Shown one piece after another: positions 1 through 9,489 of a stretch of DNA of 64,000 nt; the stretch's first letter is position 1, and every line of letters starts with the position of its first letter. The stretch comes from Rhizobium album. Its GTDB lineage: Bacteria > Pseudomonadota > Alphaproteobacteria > Rhizobiales > Rhizobiaceae. A program made the position numbers and the translations under genes. The stretch covers positions 1 to 64,000 of the forward strand of contig NZ_QFBC01000023.1 in assembly GCF_003122325.1 (NCBI RefSeq). Reading direction: 5' to 3'. A model generated the notes under the pieces. That model was not told where the DNA came from. It did no database searches and saw only the letters and a list, made by a program, of their open reading frames with translations.

Positions 1-1
1 C

Positions 2-52
2 CGCGCTCCGCACGTTGAGGCATCCGACCCGAACATCATCATGAGGCCATGA
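2..52 (+). other. possible 3' tail of a truncated CDS
   Basis: An open frame enters from the left edge and encodes about 16 residues ending in PNIIMRP before a TGA. It may be the end of a gene lying outside the window. The stretch is too short to assign a family, and it could be chance. Confidence 0.2.
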
Positions 53-197
53 CCTCGAAAAGGACCATGACCCCGGCACGGGCAAAACAGGCTTGACTAA
101 GTCCCGCAATTAAAGGGCCGATTGACACTTTGAGCGCCAAGCTTCTGGCAGGGCGCGGGGTAAAATCATTTTGAACTTCTAACATCTACTTAGGGCA

Positions 198-227
198 ACG
201 AGCCGGGCGAGATGCCACCCGGCTCGT
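198..227. terminator. GC-rich hairpin, possible terminator
   Basis: A perfect 10-bp inverted repeat (ACGAGCCGGG / CCCGGCTCGT, arms at 198-207 and 218-227) encloses a 10-nt loop. There is no T-tract on the plus side, so it may be a factor-dependent terminator of an upstream gene or a structural remnant. It lies just before the DJ-1/PfpI gene fragment. Confidence 0.4.
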
Positions 228-240
228 GTCATCGAGGGAG

Positions 241-430
241 ATGGCAGGGAGAGCCAAGTATGTCACGGTCGTCTGCACCGGATCGCTGGAACTCGGACCT
301 GCAGGCCCTCTCAAGGGCAAGAAGGCAACCACCCTTTGGAACGTCCGCGATATCCTGCCGACATTCGGGACCGTTCCCGTTCATGATCGTGTCGTTGATG
401 GACGATGCGAGAACTGCCGCCAAAAATGGC
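241..430 (+). pseudogene. Fragment of a DJ-1/PfpI-family protein (isonitrile hydratase-like)
   Basis: The plus-strand frame from about 241 encodes AKYVTVVCTGSLELG followed by GPLKGKKATTLWNVRD and a segment ending near VHDRVVDG. This matches the nucleophile-elbow region of DJ-1/PfpI-family cyclohexyl-isocyanide hydratases and related AraC-type sensor domains, where the pattern is SVCTGSLLLG followed by KATTHW. The catalytic cysteine (VCTGS) is still present. The N-terminal half is missing, and after VVDG the expected Gly-rich segment is replaced by unrelated residues, so the reading frame has probably shifted. It is most likely a decayed remnant left by a rearrangement at this end of the catabolic block. 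Confidence 0.55.
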
Positions 431-499
431 GGCTCGGAAACTCTCTCTGTAGCGGCCCGCGTTCATGAAGAGAGCGGCACCTTCGATCGGGAGGCGCCG

Positions 500-1720
500 T
501 TACTTTGTGACTGAAAAATGCCGTGATGTCGGAATTAGCATCGCTACACCAGGGACGGTGAGACAAATAATGCCGCTGGAAACGAGGACGGCGTCCCGTC
601 CGAATGTATCTGCAAGCGGGGTCATGAGTGCCAGGCCCGCAGGCGCCAGACCGTAGGAAAAGAGAAAATCCAGAGACGAGACCCGGGCTAGCCGATCTGG
701 CGGAATTTCCGTCTGAACCGAAGTGAACCATGGCACGTTGAAAATCTCGATACCGACTCCGGCCAAAAAGAATGCTAAAATCGGAAAAATCGTCCAGTCC
801 GCGGCAAGAAGACTCAGCGGAACGAGTCCGTATAGCGAAAGCCCGGCGAGTGCCGTCCACCCCCTGTTGACAGGTTGCCATCGCGTGGCCAGCACAGCAC
901 CAAAGAGAGCGCCGATCATGAATGCTGTTGCCGTTTCGGTCATCAGCATCGCGCCGCCAGAGACCTGCTGACTGATCGCTGGAACGAGAACGGCAGTCAC
1001 TGAATAGCCTGTCGCGATGACGATCGTGAGTGTCGCGAGCCCCGCTACGAACCACGGATGCCTTTTGGCTTCTTCAACAGCGACGAGAAACTCGGAGAGA
1101 ATGTTACGTCTCAAAGCGCTGACTCTGGATGAAACCCTACCGCGTGGCGGAACCACAGCGCTGACGAGCCAGAGAACAGCGATTGTGATGAAGGCAGCAC
1201 CTGTCCCGAACGCCAGGGTGATAAAGCTGACTGCCGCCGGGCCGACCAAACTCGTTACCCGGACAGATATGCTCATAGCCGCATTTGCCGCTTGCAGATG
1301 GTCGACTGTTACGATTTCGGGAATCATCGCTTGATAGGCAGGCCGACAGGCACCTTGGCCCAAACCAACGACGACTGCCCCCACCAAAAGCAAGATCGAA
1401 GCTGCTGACCCGAAACCGGAAAGACCCGAAACGATAATGGGAATACTAACAGCACCGACGAAACCCGACACCAAAACGATACGCCGCGGACCATGTCTGT
1501 CGGTCCAAATGCCAGCAAGAGGAACGGCAATTAAAAAACCGACTGTGCGGGCGGCGAGCGAGAGGCCCAATTCCGTCGAGCTCATGGTGCCTTCCATCGC
1601 AACGAGGCCAAGCACGAACGGCAACGCCCACGTGGCCAGTCCAGAGGCTGTATTCCCAATCCATAACCGCAGACATGGCAAGGATAAGGTTTTCATAGGC
1701 CGCGCATCCATCTCAGACAT
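500..1720 (-). CDS. MFS transporter
   Basis: This 406-residue polytopic inner-membrane protein has about 12 hydrophobic segments. The cytoplasmic loop signature of the major facilitator superfamily between TM2 and TM3 is visible (GIWTDRHGPRRIV, near residue 75). It is the last gene of a minus-strand operon and starts 30 bp after the stop of the aspartase-family gene. An alternative internal start (MKTLSL) lies 8 codons in. Given its partners it could export a toxic or surplus product or import the substrate handled by the lyase and peptidase. The substrate and direction cannot be read from the sequence. Confidence 0.8.
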   Translation of the reverse strand: MSEMDARPMKTLSLPCLRLWIGNTASGLATWALPFVLGLVAMEGTMSSTELGLSLAARTVGFLIAVPLAGIWTDRHGPRRIVLVSGFVGAVSIPIIVSGLSGFGSAASILLLVGAVVVGLGQGACRPAYQAMIPEIVTVDHLQAANAAMSISVRVTSLVGPAAVSFITLAFGTGAAFITIAVLWLVSAVVPPRGRVSSRVSALRRNILSEFLVAVEEAKRHPWFVAGLATLTIVIATGYSVTAVLVPAISQQVSGGAMLMTETATAFMIGALFGAVLATRWQPVNRGWTALAGLSLYGLVPLSLLAADWTIFPILAFFLAGVGIEIFNVPWFTSVQTEIPPDRLARVSSLDFLFSYGLAPAGLALMTPLADTFGRDAVLVSSGIICLTVPGVAMLIPTSRHFSVTK

Positions 1721-1750
1721 TGCGCTTTCCGTGGTGAATGAGGCTTCGCA

Positions 1751-3247
1751 TCATGGTGCCGGTCGCGATCCACGGAGCGCATCGAGAATGCTCTCGCTCT
1801 TTTCGAGCTCAGCGTAGATGGACACGTCGCCGAATAGACGGCCTGCGTCTCGCGCATTCATCAGCCCGCATTCGACGGCCGCTTCTGAGATAGGCATGCC
1901 GTGGGTTTCAGCGTGTTTTGCAACGGCGGATGCTGCAGAATATCCGAATATTTCAGCGAGCGCCGTCGAGAGCGCAAGGGATGAGGACGCGTCTGCCGCG
2001 CCACGCGCGGGGTTGATCTCGATGCCAGCCACGCAACCGGAGACGAAAAGCGGTATGCTTCGTCGCATCAGTCGAACGGACTCGCTCAAGCTCTCGAGAA
2101 TGATGGATTCCCAGACGTTGAGATCGAGTTCACCCTCTGCTGCGCGGGTTATGGTGGCATCATTGCCGATCACCCGGAAGGCGACCTGCATGATCATCTC
2201 AGGCATCACCGGGTTGACCTTGCCGGGCATGATGGACGAACCGGGCTGCACCGATGGCAAGGTGATTTCGCCAAAACCAGCGCGAGGGCCCGACGACATG
2301 AGCCGTAAATCGGCTGCAAACTTGGACAGGGTCACCGCAATCGCCTTCAATCCTGAAGAAACGTGTATCCAGAAGTCCGCATTCTGAAGGGCATCGAACA
2401 GGTTGGCTTCCAGGTGATAGCGTTTACCGGAGAGTGCCCGTAGCTCTTCGAACACGAACTCCCGATATTGCTTGGAGGTCCCAAACCCCGTGCCAACGGC
2501 CGTCGCGCTGAGCGGTAACCCCAAACATGCATTTTCGAGAACCAGCAGCTCTTCTGCCTGGCGTTGGAATGCCGCACGATAGCCGGAAAACTGCTGCGAA
2601 AATGTTGTCGGCAGCGCGTCTTGTAGACAGGTGCGGGCAAGTTTGACTGCACCTGCAAATTCCAGTTGTTTTTGCGATATAGCGTTTACGAGTTCGTCCA
2701 GCATATGCCGTAGCGCATGCAGCTCTCCGCCAATCGCCATTTTCATGGCCGACGGTATGACGTCGTTCGTCGATTGGCTCATGTTGACATGCGTATTGGG
2801 ATGCACAGGGTCCGGGCCTAACTTGCCGGTCAGGACTTCACTGGCCCGATTTGCAACAACCTCATTCACATTCATGTTGGCCGCAGTGCCGCCGCCGCCA
2901 TGGTAGATATCGACGGGAAAATCTTGGCCGCGCATGTCGGCCAGACAACTCATCACGGCAGCTTCTATGGCGTCGGCCAGCCGCGGCTCCAACTTACCCG
3001 CACGTTGATTGGCGCGTGCTGCCGCCTGCTTGATCACAAGGATTGCCGGCACAAATCCCTCGATGTCGGCAATGGTGCGGCCCGAAATCGAGAAGTTATC
3101 GACGGCACGCGCGGTCTGAATTCCGTAGACGATATTATCCGGCATCAGCCGAGTGCCGAGTGCATCTTTCTCAAGGCGAGACGGCAGGGATGGCGTTCCT
3201 GTTGGTTCTGGCTGGGCTGATGTCATCTGTGTCTTACGCCTTGCCAT
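1751..3247 (-). CDS. Aspartase/fumarase superfamily lyase
   Basis: This soluble protein of about 498 residues carries the class-II fumarase/aspartase signature GSSIMPGKVNP, which forms the mobile substrate-binding loop with the catalytic Ser. The N-terminal segment EKDALG...YGIQTARAV is typical of aspartate ammonia-lyases. The expected reaction is reversible elimination from an aspartyl compound to give fumarate plus ammonia or an amine. The open frame extends upstream to 3349, but that part lies inside the peptidase gene. I prefer the ATG at 3247, which overlaps the peptidase stop by 14 bp; ATG 3226 is an alternative. The N-terminus is slightly longer than usual (about 470 residues). Because it sits with a dipeptidase and a PLP lyase, an N-substituted aspartate (conjugate or dipeptide) is a possible substrate instead of free aspartate. 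Confidence 0.82.
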   Translation of the reverse strand: MARRKTQMTSAQPEPTGTPSLPSRLEKDALGTRLMPDNIVYGIQTARAVDNFSISGRTIADIEGFVPAILVIKQAAARANQRAGKLEPRLADAIEAAVMSCLADMRGQDFPVDIYHGGGGTAANMNVNEVVANRASEVLTGKLGPDPVHPNTHVNMSQSTNDVIPSAMKMAIGGELHALRHMLDELVNAISQKQLEFAGAVKLARTCLQDALPTTFSQQFSGYRAAFQRQAEELLVLENACLGLPLSATAVGTGFGTSKQYREFVFEELRALSGKRYHLEANLFDALQNADFWIHVSSGLKAIAVTLSKFAADLRLMSSGPRAGFGEITLPSVQPGSSIMPGKVNPVMPEMIMQVAFRVIGNDATITRAAEGELDLNVWESIILESLSESVRLMRRSIPLFVSGCVAGIEINPARGAADASSSLALSTALAEIFGYSAASAVAKHAETHGMPISEAAVECGLMNARDAGRLFGDVSIYAELEKSESILDALRGSRPAP

Positions 3248-4637
3248 CGCTCTGCAACTGTATCTCCTCGAAAATCCGAATCCAGCTTCGGGCACCCTGG
3301 CGAAGACGTTCGCTATCGTAGCGCTCGTCAGGTGCATGGATGGCATCACTCGGCAGGATAAAACCGATCACCACACATTCCGTCTCAAGGGCCTCGCTCA
3401 ATTGTTCCACCAGTGGAATGGCCCCTCCCGTTCCTCGCAGAATAGCAGGCGTCTTCCATTCTTTCTCCAACCCACGCGCTGCTGCCTTCAGATAGGGACT
3501 TTCCCGCGACAACACGACAGCGGAACTACCACCGTGACCTTCAAACTCTACAAGGCACCCTTCCGGTAGTCTGCTTTCGATATGGTTGCGAAAGCGCTGG
3601 CGGATCGTTTCCGGCGACTGTCCTGCGACAAGCCTGAATGACAGGCGCGCAGTTGCGGATCCGGGCAAGACGGAACGCTCACCAGGCCCCTGATTGCCTC
3701 CGGTGATACCGTTGATATCCACTGTTGGACGGCCCCACATGGCTTCGAGAGATGAGTAACCTCTCTCCATGAGACCACCCGTGAGATCCACATCTCCCAA
3801 CAGGCCCGCCTCCTGCGACAGCGCACGCCATTGCAGCCGAACCGCGTCCGGAATATCTTTTACTCCGTCATAGAAGCCGTCAATGGCAACGCGCCCATGA
3901 TCGTCGTGCAGTCCAGCCAGAATGGCTGCCATTATCCTGATGGGATTGGCTGCAACTGCACCGTAATGCCCCGAGTGAAGATCAGGGTTTGGAGCCGATA
4001 TCGTCACACGCTCATGCACCAGTCCTTTGAGCTGCGTTGTGATGGCTGGCTGTGTTGCCGACCACATCTCCGCATCACAAATGAAGGCGACGTCGCAGGC
4101 CAGTTCGTCTCGGTGCGTATGAATGAATTCGGGCAGGCTTTGCGACCCGCATTCCTCCTCACCCTCGAGCATTACAATAACGTCTGCGGGAAATTCACCG
4201 AAGGTGTGTTTCCATGCCCGTAAAGCCTCGATGAAGGTCCAGAGCTGGCTCTTGCTGTCGGATGTGCCGCGCCCATAAAAACAATGAAGACCGTCCTCTT
4301 CGATGATGCGCGGCTCGAAAGGAGGATGTTTCCATTGGTTTAGATCACCAATCGGCTGCACGTCGTAATGTCCGTAGAACAGCAGCCGTGGACGCTTCTC
4401 GTTGCGATTACCGATGGACTGCGCCAAAACAACAGGATGGCCTTTCGTCTGCACGACATCCGCCGTCAAACCAATGGAGGACAGTTCCCGCTTAAGCCAT
4501 TCGGCGGCACGAGCTATACCCTCATCACCCGACGGATCTCCGGAGATTGAAGGTATTGAGACAAGTTCAAGCAGCTTGCGTAGCGTGTTGTCAAAATTGC
4601 CGTCGATATCGCGCAACACATCGTCTGTATTTGGCAC
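3234..4637 (-). CDS. M20 family metallo-dipeptidase
   Basis: This 467-residue protein shows the M20 di-zinc peptidase pattern: FYGHYDVQPI (first metal ligand and catalytic Asp), GRGTSDSKSQ (bridging Asp) and EGEEECGS (catalytic Glu and metal ligand). A dimerisation lid domain follows, and a late conserved His lies in the C-terminal part (SDAIHAPDE). Members hydrolyse dipeptides or N-acyl/N-carbamoyl amino acids in the cytoplasm. It is the second gene of the minus-strand operon, 33 bp after the PLP-lyase gene, and overlaps the next gene. This suggests hydrolysis of an imported dipeptide or conjugate before deamination by the aspartase-like enzyme. Confidence 0.85.
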   Translation of the reverse strand: MPNTDDVLRDIDGNFDNTLRKLLELVSIPSISGDPSGDEGIARAAEWLKRELSSIGLTADVVQTKGHPVVLAQSIGNRNEKRPRLLFYGHYDVQPIGDLNQWKHPPFEPRIIEEDGLHCFYGRGTSDSKSQLWTFIEALRAWKHTFGEFPADVIVMLEGEEECGSQSLPEFIHTHRDELACDVAFICDAEMWSATQPAITTQLKGLVHERVTISAPNPDLHSGHYGAVAANPIRIMAAILAGLHDDHGRVAIDGFYDGVKDIPDAVRLQWRALSQEAGLLGDVDLTGGLMERGYSSLEAMWGRPTVDINGITGGNQGPGERSVLPGSATARLSFRLVAGQSPETIRQRFRNHIESRLPEGCLVEFEGHGGSSAVVLSRESPYLKAAARGLEKEWKTPAILRGTGGAIPLVEQLSEALETECVVIGFILPSDAIHAPDERYDSERLRQGARSWIRIFEEIQLQSDGKA

Positions 4638-4670
4638 GCTTTGTCCTTCCCATATCTGTGAAAATTCGCT

Positions 4671-5885
4671 TCAGCCTTTGTGGACTGCTCCAAGGGATGC
4701 ATCCTGTGCTGATGTCTGGCTGCGAGTATCGAGGTCCGCGAGCAGCCGCTCGACGTCGGCCCACAGCTCTTCCTCATCCTCAAGGCCTATACTGAGCCGG
4801 AGAATGACACCTGGGCCGGACCAGGCTGTCGCGCTGCGAAAGCCCTCAATAGACATGGGAGCGGCAAGGCTACGCGTTCCACCCCAGGACGCGCCGATGG
4901 CGAAAACCTTCAATGTATCGAGCGCCCCAGAAATGTGAGAAGAGGCTTCTTGCGTGAAAACGATGCTGAACACGCCACTGGAACCGAGAAAGTCTCGTTT
5001 CCAGAGCGCGTGTCCCGGAAATGTTTCAAGGGCAGGATGAAGAACTTGCTGCACCAAGGGATGACGTTCGATCTTACGCGCGAAATCAAGACCTACTCGT
5101 TCCGAGTGCCGCAGTCGCACACCAAGAGTTTCGAAACCGCGCAACACCAAAGAGGCATCATCGGGCGAAACGCCGATCCCCATTCTTCCAATCAGTGAGC
5201 GGATGGGCTTCAGCAGCGCTTCATCCTTGATGGTGATTGATCCCATCAAGACGTCGGAGTGACCCGACACGAATTTCGTCAGCGCCTCCGTCACAATGTC
5301 AGCGCCATGCTCGAGTGGCTTGAAATTGAGCGGGGTCGCCCAGGTGTTATCAACGCCAACCAGAGCGCCATATCCATGGGCAATCGACGCAATCTTGGGA
5401 AGGTCGAGGATTTCCATCGTGGTCGAACCCGGACTTTCGCACCAGACGATCTTCGTCGATGTCCGCATTTTAGCTGCCACGTCTTCAGGCGATTGCGGAT
5501 CGAAAAACTCGATGTCGACACCAAGGCGTCGCAGATCCGTTTCGGCCAGATCCCGCATGGGCGGATAGGCTGTGTCAGCGATCAGAATGTGATCTCCCGC
5601 CGCGAGAAAAGGCATAACTGCCAGAGCATTTGCGGATTGTCCCGAAGGCGTGAGAAAACTCCAGAAGCCGTTTTCCAGGCTTGTCAATTTGGCTTCAAGT
5701 GTGCGCGTTGTTGGTGTGCCGTACAGCCCGTAGGAATATCCTTCATGCCCACGCTCTCCGCGTGAAGCGTAGGCAGTTGCGTCCTTGAATACGATCGTGG
5801 AAGCACGGTGCACCCCCACGCCGAGTGGATCAAACCCCTTCGTCGGCACCTCGGGCGTAAGAACACATTGTGTAAGATCATTCAT
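4671..5885 (-). CDS. Cystathionine beta-lyase-like PLP enzyme (Cys/Met metabolism family)
   Basis: This 404-residue PLP-dependent enzyme of the Cys/Met-metabolism fold type I has YGLYGTPTTRTLE near the N-terminus, GVDNTWATP (PLP-binding Asp) and EALTKFVSGHSDVLMGS with the Schiff-base Lys. The family performs beta- or gamma-eliminations on sulfur amino acids, typically cystathionine to homocysteine, pyruvate and ammonia. It is the first gene of the operon and starts 106 bp from the divergently transcribed LysR gene. The context (amino-acid importer, dipeptidase, aspartase-like lyase) favours a catabolic C-S lyase role over housekeeping methionine synthesis. Confidence 0.8.
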   Translation of the reverse strand: MNDLTQCVLTPEVPTKGFDPLGVGVHRASTIVFKDATAYASRGERGHEGYSYGLYGTPTTRTLEAKLTSLENGFWSFLTPSGQSANALAVMPFLAAGDHILIADTAYPPMRDLAETDLRRLGVDIEFFDPQSPEDVAAKMRTSTKIVWCESPGSTTMEILDLPKIASIAHGYGALVGVDNTWATPLNFKPLEHGADIVTEALTKFVSGHSDVLMGSITIKDEALLKPIRSLIGRMGIGVSPDDASLVLRGFETLGVRLRHSERVGLDFARKIERHPLVQQVLHPALETFPGHALWKRDFLGSSGVFSIVFTQEASSHISGALDTLKVFAIGASWGGTRSLAAPMSIEGFRSATAWSGPGVILRLSIGLEDEEELWADVERLLADLDTRSQTSAQDASLGAVHKG

Positions 5886-5991
5886 GAGTAAGACTTTCTG
5901 AAGACTCCAAAACGCAAGAAAACCAATTACAAATATTGGACTTTGCGCTATTTCTATTCTCTGGAGTTATGGCCGTGAAACGGGGTTTGGG
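5886..5991. promoter_or_regulatory. Divergent promoter region of the PLP-lyase operon and LysR gene
   Basis: This 106-bp, comparatively AT-rich spacer separates two head-to-head genes. That is the usual place for a LysR-type operator controlling both directions. AT-rich stretches compatible with promoters are present near 5920-5965. I could not pick one unambiguous T-N11-A operator by eye. Confidence 0.5.
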
Positions 5992-6867
5992 ATGAATCTG
6001 AGGCAGGTCGAGATATTCCGGGTGGTCATGACAAACGGCACGACTGCTCGCGCCGCAGAAGTTCTCCATGTCTCCCAACCTGCGGTCAGCAAGATGATCC
6101 AGGAACTGGAGCGATCCCTTGGCTTCGATCTCTTCCAACGGATCAAGGGACGCCTGCATCCAACTCAGGAAGGCCAGCTTTTCTTCCGCGAGGTCGAGCA
6201 AGCGTTTCTGGGGTTGACCCATCTGCGTGGTGCGGCGGCGCGCATACGTGATTATGGCTCTGGCGAGATCAGGATCGCTTGTTTGTCCGCGCTTTCGACC
6301 AACGTCTTGCCGCGAGCACTGCAGGCATTCATGAAAAGCAACCCGAACGTCGCCGTCACATTTCAGGCACGCATGTCTTCGAACGTGCGCGATCTTGTTG
6401 CGTCCGGCCAGTTCGACGTTGGTATCGTTGCAGACGAAATTGATCGCACTGGCGTCGAAATCGAGGATTTTGCCGAATTTCGCGTGGCTGTCGCCTTGCC
6501 GAATGGTCACCCTCTTGAAGCTCTGAAAGTCATTCGTCCGGCCGATCTGGTGGGGCAACCCTTTATTGCTCTCGCTCCCGAAGATACAACCAGACGTGAG
6601 GCAGAGATCGCCTTTCACCGTGCTGGGGTGACTATTCGCCCAGTGATGGAGACGCCCTATTCTACGACGATCTGCGCCATGGTGGCTGCGGGCGTCGGGA
6701 TTGGACTGGTGAACCCCCTGACGGCTGAACCATACGAAGGGCAAGGATTGACCTTGAGGCCTTTCGAACCTGCGCTGCATTTTCGCACGCTTCTGATCAC
6801 CCCGCCAAATCGCCTTCCATCCAGAATTCTCGAAGACTTCATTCGAGATCTGCGCGGTGCGATCTGA
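5992..6867 (+). CDS. LysR-family transcriptional regulator
   Basis: This 291-residue regulator begins with the LysR winged-HTH pattern (MNLRQVEIFRVVM, then ARAAEVLHVSQPAVSKMI), followed by a periplasmic-binding-like effector domain from about residue 90. It is divergent from the PLP-lyase operon and convergent with the ABC ATPase gene (31-bp gap). It is the obvious local regulator, probably activating the catabolic operon and perhaps the importer in response to substrate. The short N-terminus and ATG fit family length (about 295 residues). Confidence 0.9.
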   Translation: MNLRQVEIFRVVMTNGTTARAAEVLHVSQPAVSKMIQELERSLGFDLFQRIKGRLHPTQEGQLFFREVEQAFLGLTHLRGAAARIRDYGSGEIRIACLSALSTNVLPRALQAFMKSNPNVAVTFQARMSSNVRDLVASGQFDVGIVADEIDRTGVEIEDFAEFRVAVALPNGHPLEALKVIRPADLVGQPFIALAPEDTTRREAEIAFHRAGVTIRPVMETPYSTTICAMVAAGVGIGLVNPLTAEPYEGQGLTLRPFEPALHFRTLLITPPNRLPSRILEDFIRDLRGAI

Positions 6868-6897
6868 TGCTTTCTCGATGGTCTTAGCCATGATGGA

Positions 6898-7674
6898 TCA
6901 CAAGACCTTGGAGAGAAACGCCGCCGTGCGCGGGTTCTGCGGGTTTGCCAGCATTTCGCGTGGGTACCCCTCCTCGACAATCTGCCCTTGATCCATAAAG
7001 ACGAGATGATTTCCCACCTCTCTGGCAAAGCCGATCTCGTGTGTCACGACGACCATCGTGATCCCGCTTTTTGCGAGGTCTTTGATGACATCCAGAACCT
7101 CACCGACGAGTTCGGGATCAAGCGCGGATGTGGGCTCGTCGAACAGCATCACCTCCGGCTCCATGGCAAGCGCCCGCGCGATCGCGACACGCTGCTGCTG
7201 GCCACCAGAGAGTTGCGCCGGATAACGGCTTCCAAATCCGTCAAGACCGACACGCTTAAGAAGATCATGCGCTTTTTTACGAGACCGCTCCTTTGACCAT
7301 CCTTTGACGTGCGACGGCCCTTCCATGACGTTCTCCAGCGCCGTCATGTGCGGGAACAACTGGAAACGCTGGAAAACCATGCCGGTCAGCCGCCGCTGCG
7401 CAGCAATCCGTCGCGCTGATAAGGTGTGGAACCGGCCATCTCGTTCTGTAAAACCCTGAAGTTCGCCTTTCAGGAAAACCCGACCGGCCGAGATGCTCTC
7501 AAGCTGATTGATGCAGCGTAGCATCGTGGACTTACCCGACCCGGATGGACCGATGGCGACGCACACTTCACCTTTTTTCACTTTCAGACCCACGCCTTTA
7601 AGCGCATGCACAGGACCGTAAAATTTGTGGATGTTTTGCATTTCCACGCAGAACTCAGAAATATTGGCGCTCAC
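6898..7674 (-). CDS. Polar amino-acid ABC transporter ATP-binding protein
   Basis: This 258-residue ABC ATPase has Walker [10 protein letters not shown], signature LSGGQQQR, Walker [15 protein letters not shown] and H-loop VVTHE, all intact. It closely resembles GlnQ/HisP/ArtP-type subunits. It is the last gene of a three-gene importer operon (binding protein, permease, ATPase) with only 3 bp between permease stop and ATPase start. It energises amino-acid uptake at the inner membrane. Confidence 0.92.
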   Translation of the reverse strand: MSANISEFCVEMQNIHKFYGPVHALKGVGLKVKKGEVCVAIGPSGSGKSTMLRCINQLESISAGRVFLKGELQGFTERDGRFHTLSARRIAAQRRLTGMVFQRFQLFPHMTALENVMEGPSHVKGWSKERSRKKAHDLLKRVGLDGFGSRYPAQLSGGQQQRVAIARALAMEPEVMLFDEPTSALDPELVGEVLDVIKDLAKSGITMVVVTHEIGFAREVGNHLVFMDQGQIVEEGYPREMLANPQNPRTAAFLSKVL

Positions 7675-7677
7675 GAC

Positions 7678-8589
7678 TTACTCCACCCGTGCTGGATGAA
7701 CGGAAACGCCCTTACCGAAATGGCGCTCAAGGAAATACTGGCCCACCATGAGAACGCTGGTAATGGCGAGATACCAGGTGCCAGCAACCAGCAAGAGCGG
7801 GACCGGCAGATAGAGCCTGTTCGATATGGCATTGGTTGCGAACGTAAGATCCAAGGTGAACGGTATCGCCAAAACCAGAGATGTCATTTTCAGCATTCCG
7901 ATGGTCTCGTTGCCAGTCGGTGGAATAATTACCCGCATCGCTTGCGGCATGAGAATGCGCCACCAGATTTTCGCCGGCCGCATTCCAAGTGCCTGCGCCG
8001 CCTCGGCCTGCCCACGATCGATCGAGTTGAACCCGGCCCGGAAAATTTCCGTCAAATAGGCCGATTCGTTGAAACCGAGACCGAGAATTGCGGCCATGGC
8101 AGGCGTAACGATGTATTTCGTTTCCACGCTGATGATCTCCGGTCCGAACGGGATCGCCAGACTGAGATTTGGGAACAACACCGCAAACAGACCCCAGAAC
8201 AGCAGCTGGGTGTAGATCGGTGTTCCCCGAAAAAACCAGACCCAGGAATACGCAAGGCCACGGAGCACGGGATTGTCACTGTCGCGCATGATCACCAGCA
8301 GACCCGCGACCGAAATGGCGACCGCCATCGCGACAACCGTCAGCAGAAGCGTCCATCCGACGCCGCGTATGACCTGCGGCGAAAACAGATAGGTAAGGTA
8401 GACATCCCAATGGAAGTTGGGATTGACCGAAACGGCCTGGCCAACCTGAAATACTATGATGGCCAGAATAACGACCGCCAGCCAGCGACCGGGATGTCTT
8501 TGAGGAACCACGACGTTGCGCGTGATTTCAGGTTTTTCATGGGCGACCGGCCTGACGCCGGCCCCCAGATCTTCACGAGCAAGGGTCAT
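7678..8589 (-). CDS. Polar amino-acid ABC transporter permease (HisM/GlnP type)
   Basis: This 303-residue membrane protein has about five to six hydrophobic helices and a long N-terminal extension. The EAA-loop-like segment RGQAEAAQALGMRPAKIWW couples to the ATPase. No second permease gene is present, so the channel is probably a homodimer. It lies between the binding protein (3-bp gap) and the ATPase. Confidence 0.9.
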   Translation of the reverse strand: MTLAREDLGAGVRPVAHEKPEITRNVVVPQRHPGRWLAVVILAIIVFQVGQAVSVNPNFHWDVYLTYLFSPQVIRGVGWTLLLTVVAMAVAISVAGLLVIMRDSDNPVLRGLAYSWVWFFRGTPIYTQLLFWGLFAVLFPNLSLAIPFGPEIISVETKYIVTPAMAAILGLGFNESAYLTEIFRAGFNSIDRGQAEAAQALGMRPAKIWWRILMPQAMRVIIPPTGNETIGMLKMTSLVLAIPFTLDLTFATNAISNRLYLPVPLLLVAGTWYLAITSVLMVGQYFLERHFGKGVSVHPARVE

Positions 8590-8592
8590 GGT

Positions 8593-9489
8593 TCAGATCT
8601 TGACTTCTGGATTGACCAACGCCTTTTCGACGATCACCGACCCAACGCCCCAGGTGTCCAACAAGGCCTTGTAGGTACCATCAGCGATCAGGGAATTGAT
8701 GGTGTCGGCAATTAACTCCGTGAGGGCCATGTCGGATTTGGCGACCGCGATGCCGTTTGGACCATGCTTGCTCAAGGCGCCAGCGGTGGGCTTCAACAAC
8801 TCGAAAGCGCCCTTTGATTGTTTGGCAGCGTAGCCGATACCCGCCTCGCCTGACACTGTCGCATCAGCACCACCGGCTGCCACACGCGTGAGAGCTTCAG
8901 GCTGCTTCGAAAACGGAAGGATCTCGATTTCGGCCTTTCCGGCCGACTTGCAAAGGTCATTTTCCGAAATGACTGCCTTTTCGTGATAGCTTCCGGACTG
9001 GATCGCAATCTTGCGGCCACACAAATCGTTCTGATCGAATTTCGTGGGATTGCCCACCTTTACAGCCCACATGCTACCGGTGTCAGCATAGCTTACAAAA
9101 TTGACGGCCTTCATACGTTCATTGGTGACAGAGAAAGCTGACACGCCGATATCGAACTTGGTGCCGAGTGCTGGCAAGATGGCTTCGAATGCGGAGGTCT
9201 GAAAATCGATTTTCACGCCGAGCTTTTTACCGATCGCATTGGCGATATCGACGTCGATGCCTTCTGGCGTCTGACCATCCTTTTCGCTCAGGAACTCCCA
9301 TGGCGCGTAGGCTGTGTCGGACCCGATTGTAAGCACACCGGACGACTTGATTTTTTCCGGGAGCCGGGCGGCAAGCGCGCCGTCCGTTTTAATGGAAGAT
9401 GTATCGAAACTTTGAGCAAGGCTTGGATTGGACGAAACAGTTATAGCAAGTGCTACGATCATTTGCAGGCAGGTACGCGATCTGAACAT
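8593..9489 (-). CDS. Amino-acid ABC transporter periplasmic binding protein (family 3)
   Basis: This protein of about 298 residues begins with an N-terminal signal peptide (MFRSRTCLQMIVALAITV..., cleavage near SLAQ). The family-3 solute-binding pattern follows: LTIGSDTAYAPWEF, GIDVDIANAIGKKLG and AILPALGTKFDIGVSAFSVT. I chose the ATG at 9489 because AGGGGA lies a proper distance upstream and the signal peptide starts there; the frame is open to 9549. It captures an amino acid or small peptide in the periplasm and feeds the adjacent permease. It is the first gene of the importer operon. Confidence 0.9.
   Translation of the reverse strand: MFRSRTCLQMIVALAITVSSNPSLAQSFDTSSIKTDGALAARLPEKIKSSGVLTIGSDTAYAPWEFLSEKDGQTPEGIDVDIANAIGKKLGVKIDFQTSAFEAILPALGTKFDIGVSAFSVTNERMKAVNFVSYADTGSMWAVKVGNPTKFDQNDLCGRKIAIQSGSYHEKAVISENDLCKSAGKAEIEILPFSKQPEALTRVAAGGADATVSGEAGIGYAAKQSKGAFELLKPTAGALSKHGPNGIAVAKSDMALTELIADTINSLIADGTYKALLDTWGVGSVIVEKALVNPEVKI

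Noticed and set aside
5878-6891. A 337-codon minus-strand frame over the LysR gene
   Set aside because: It lies entirely opposite a clear LysR gene and has no family features.
7606-8715. A 369-codon plus-strand frame over the ABC permease
   Set aside because: It is a shadow of the permease; its composition is charged and repetitive without motifs.
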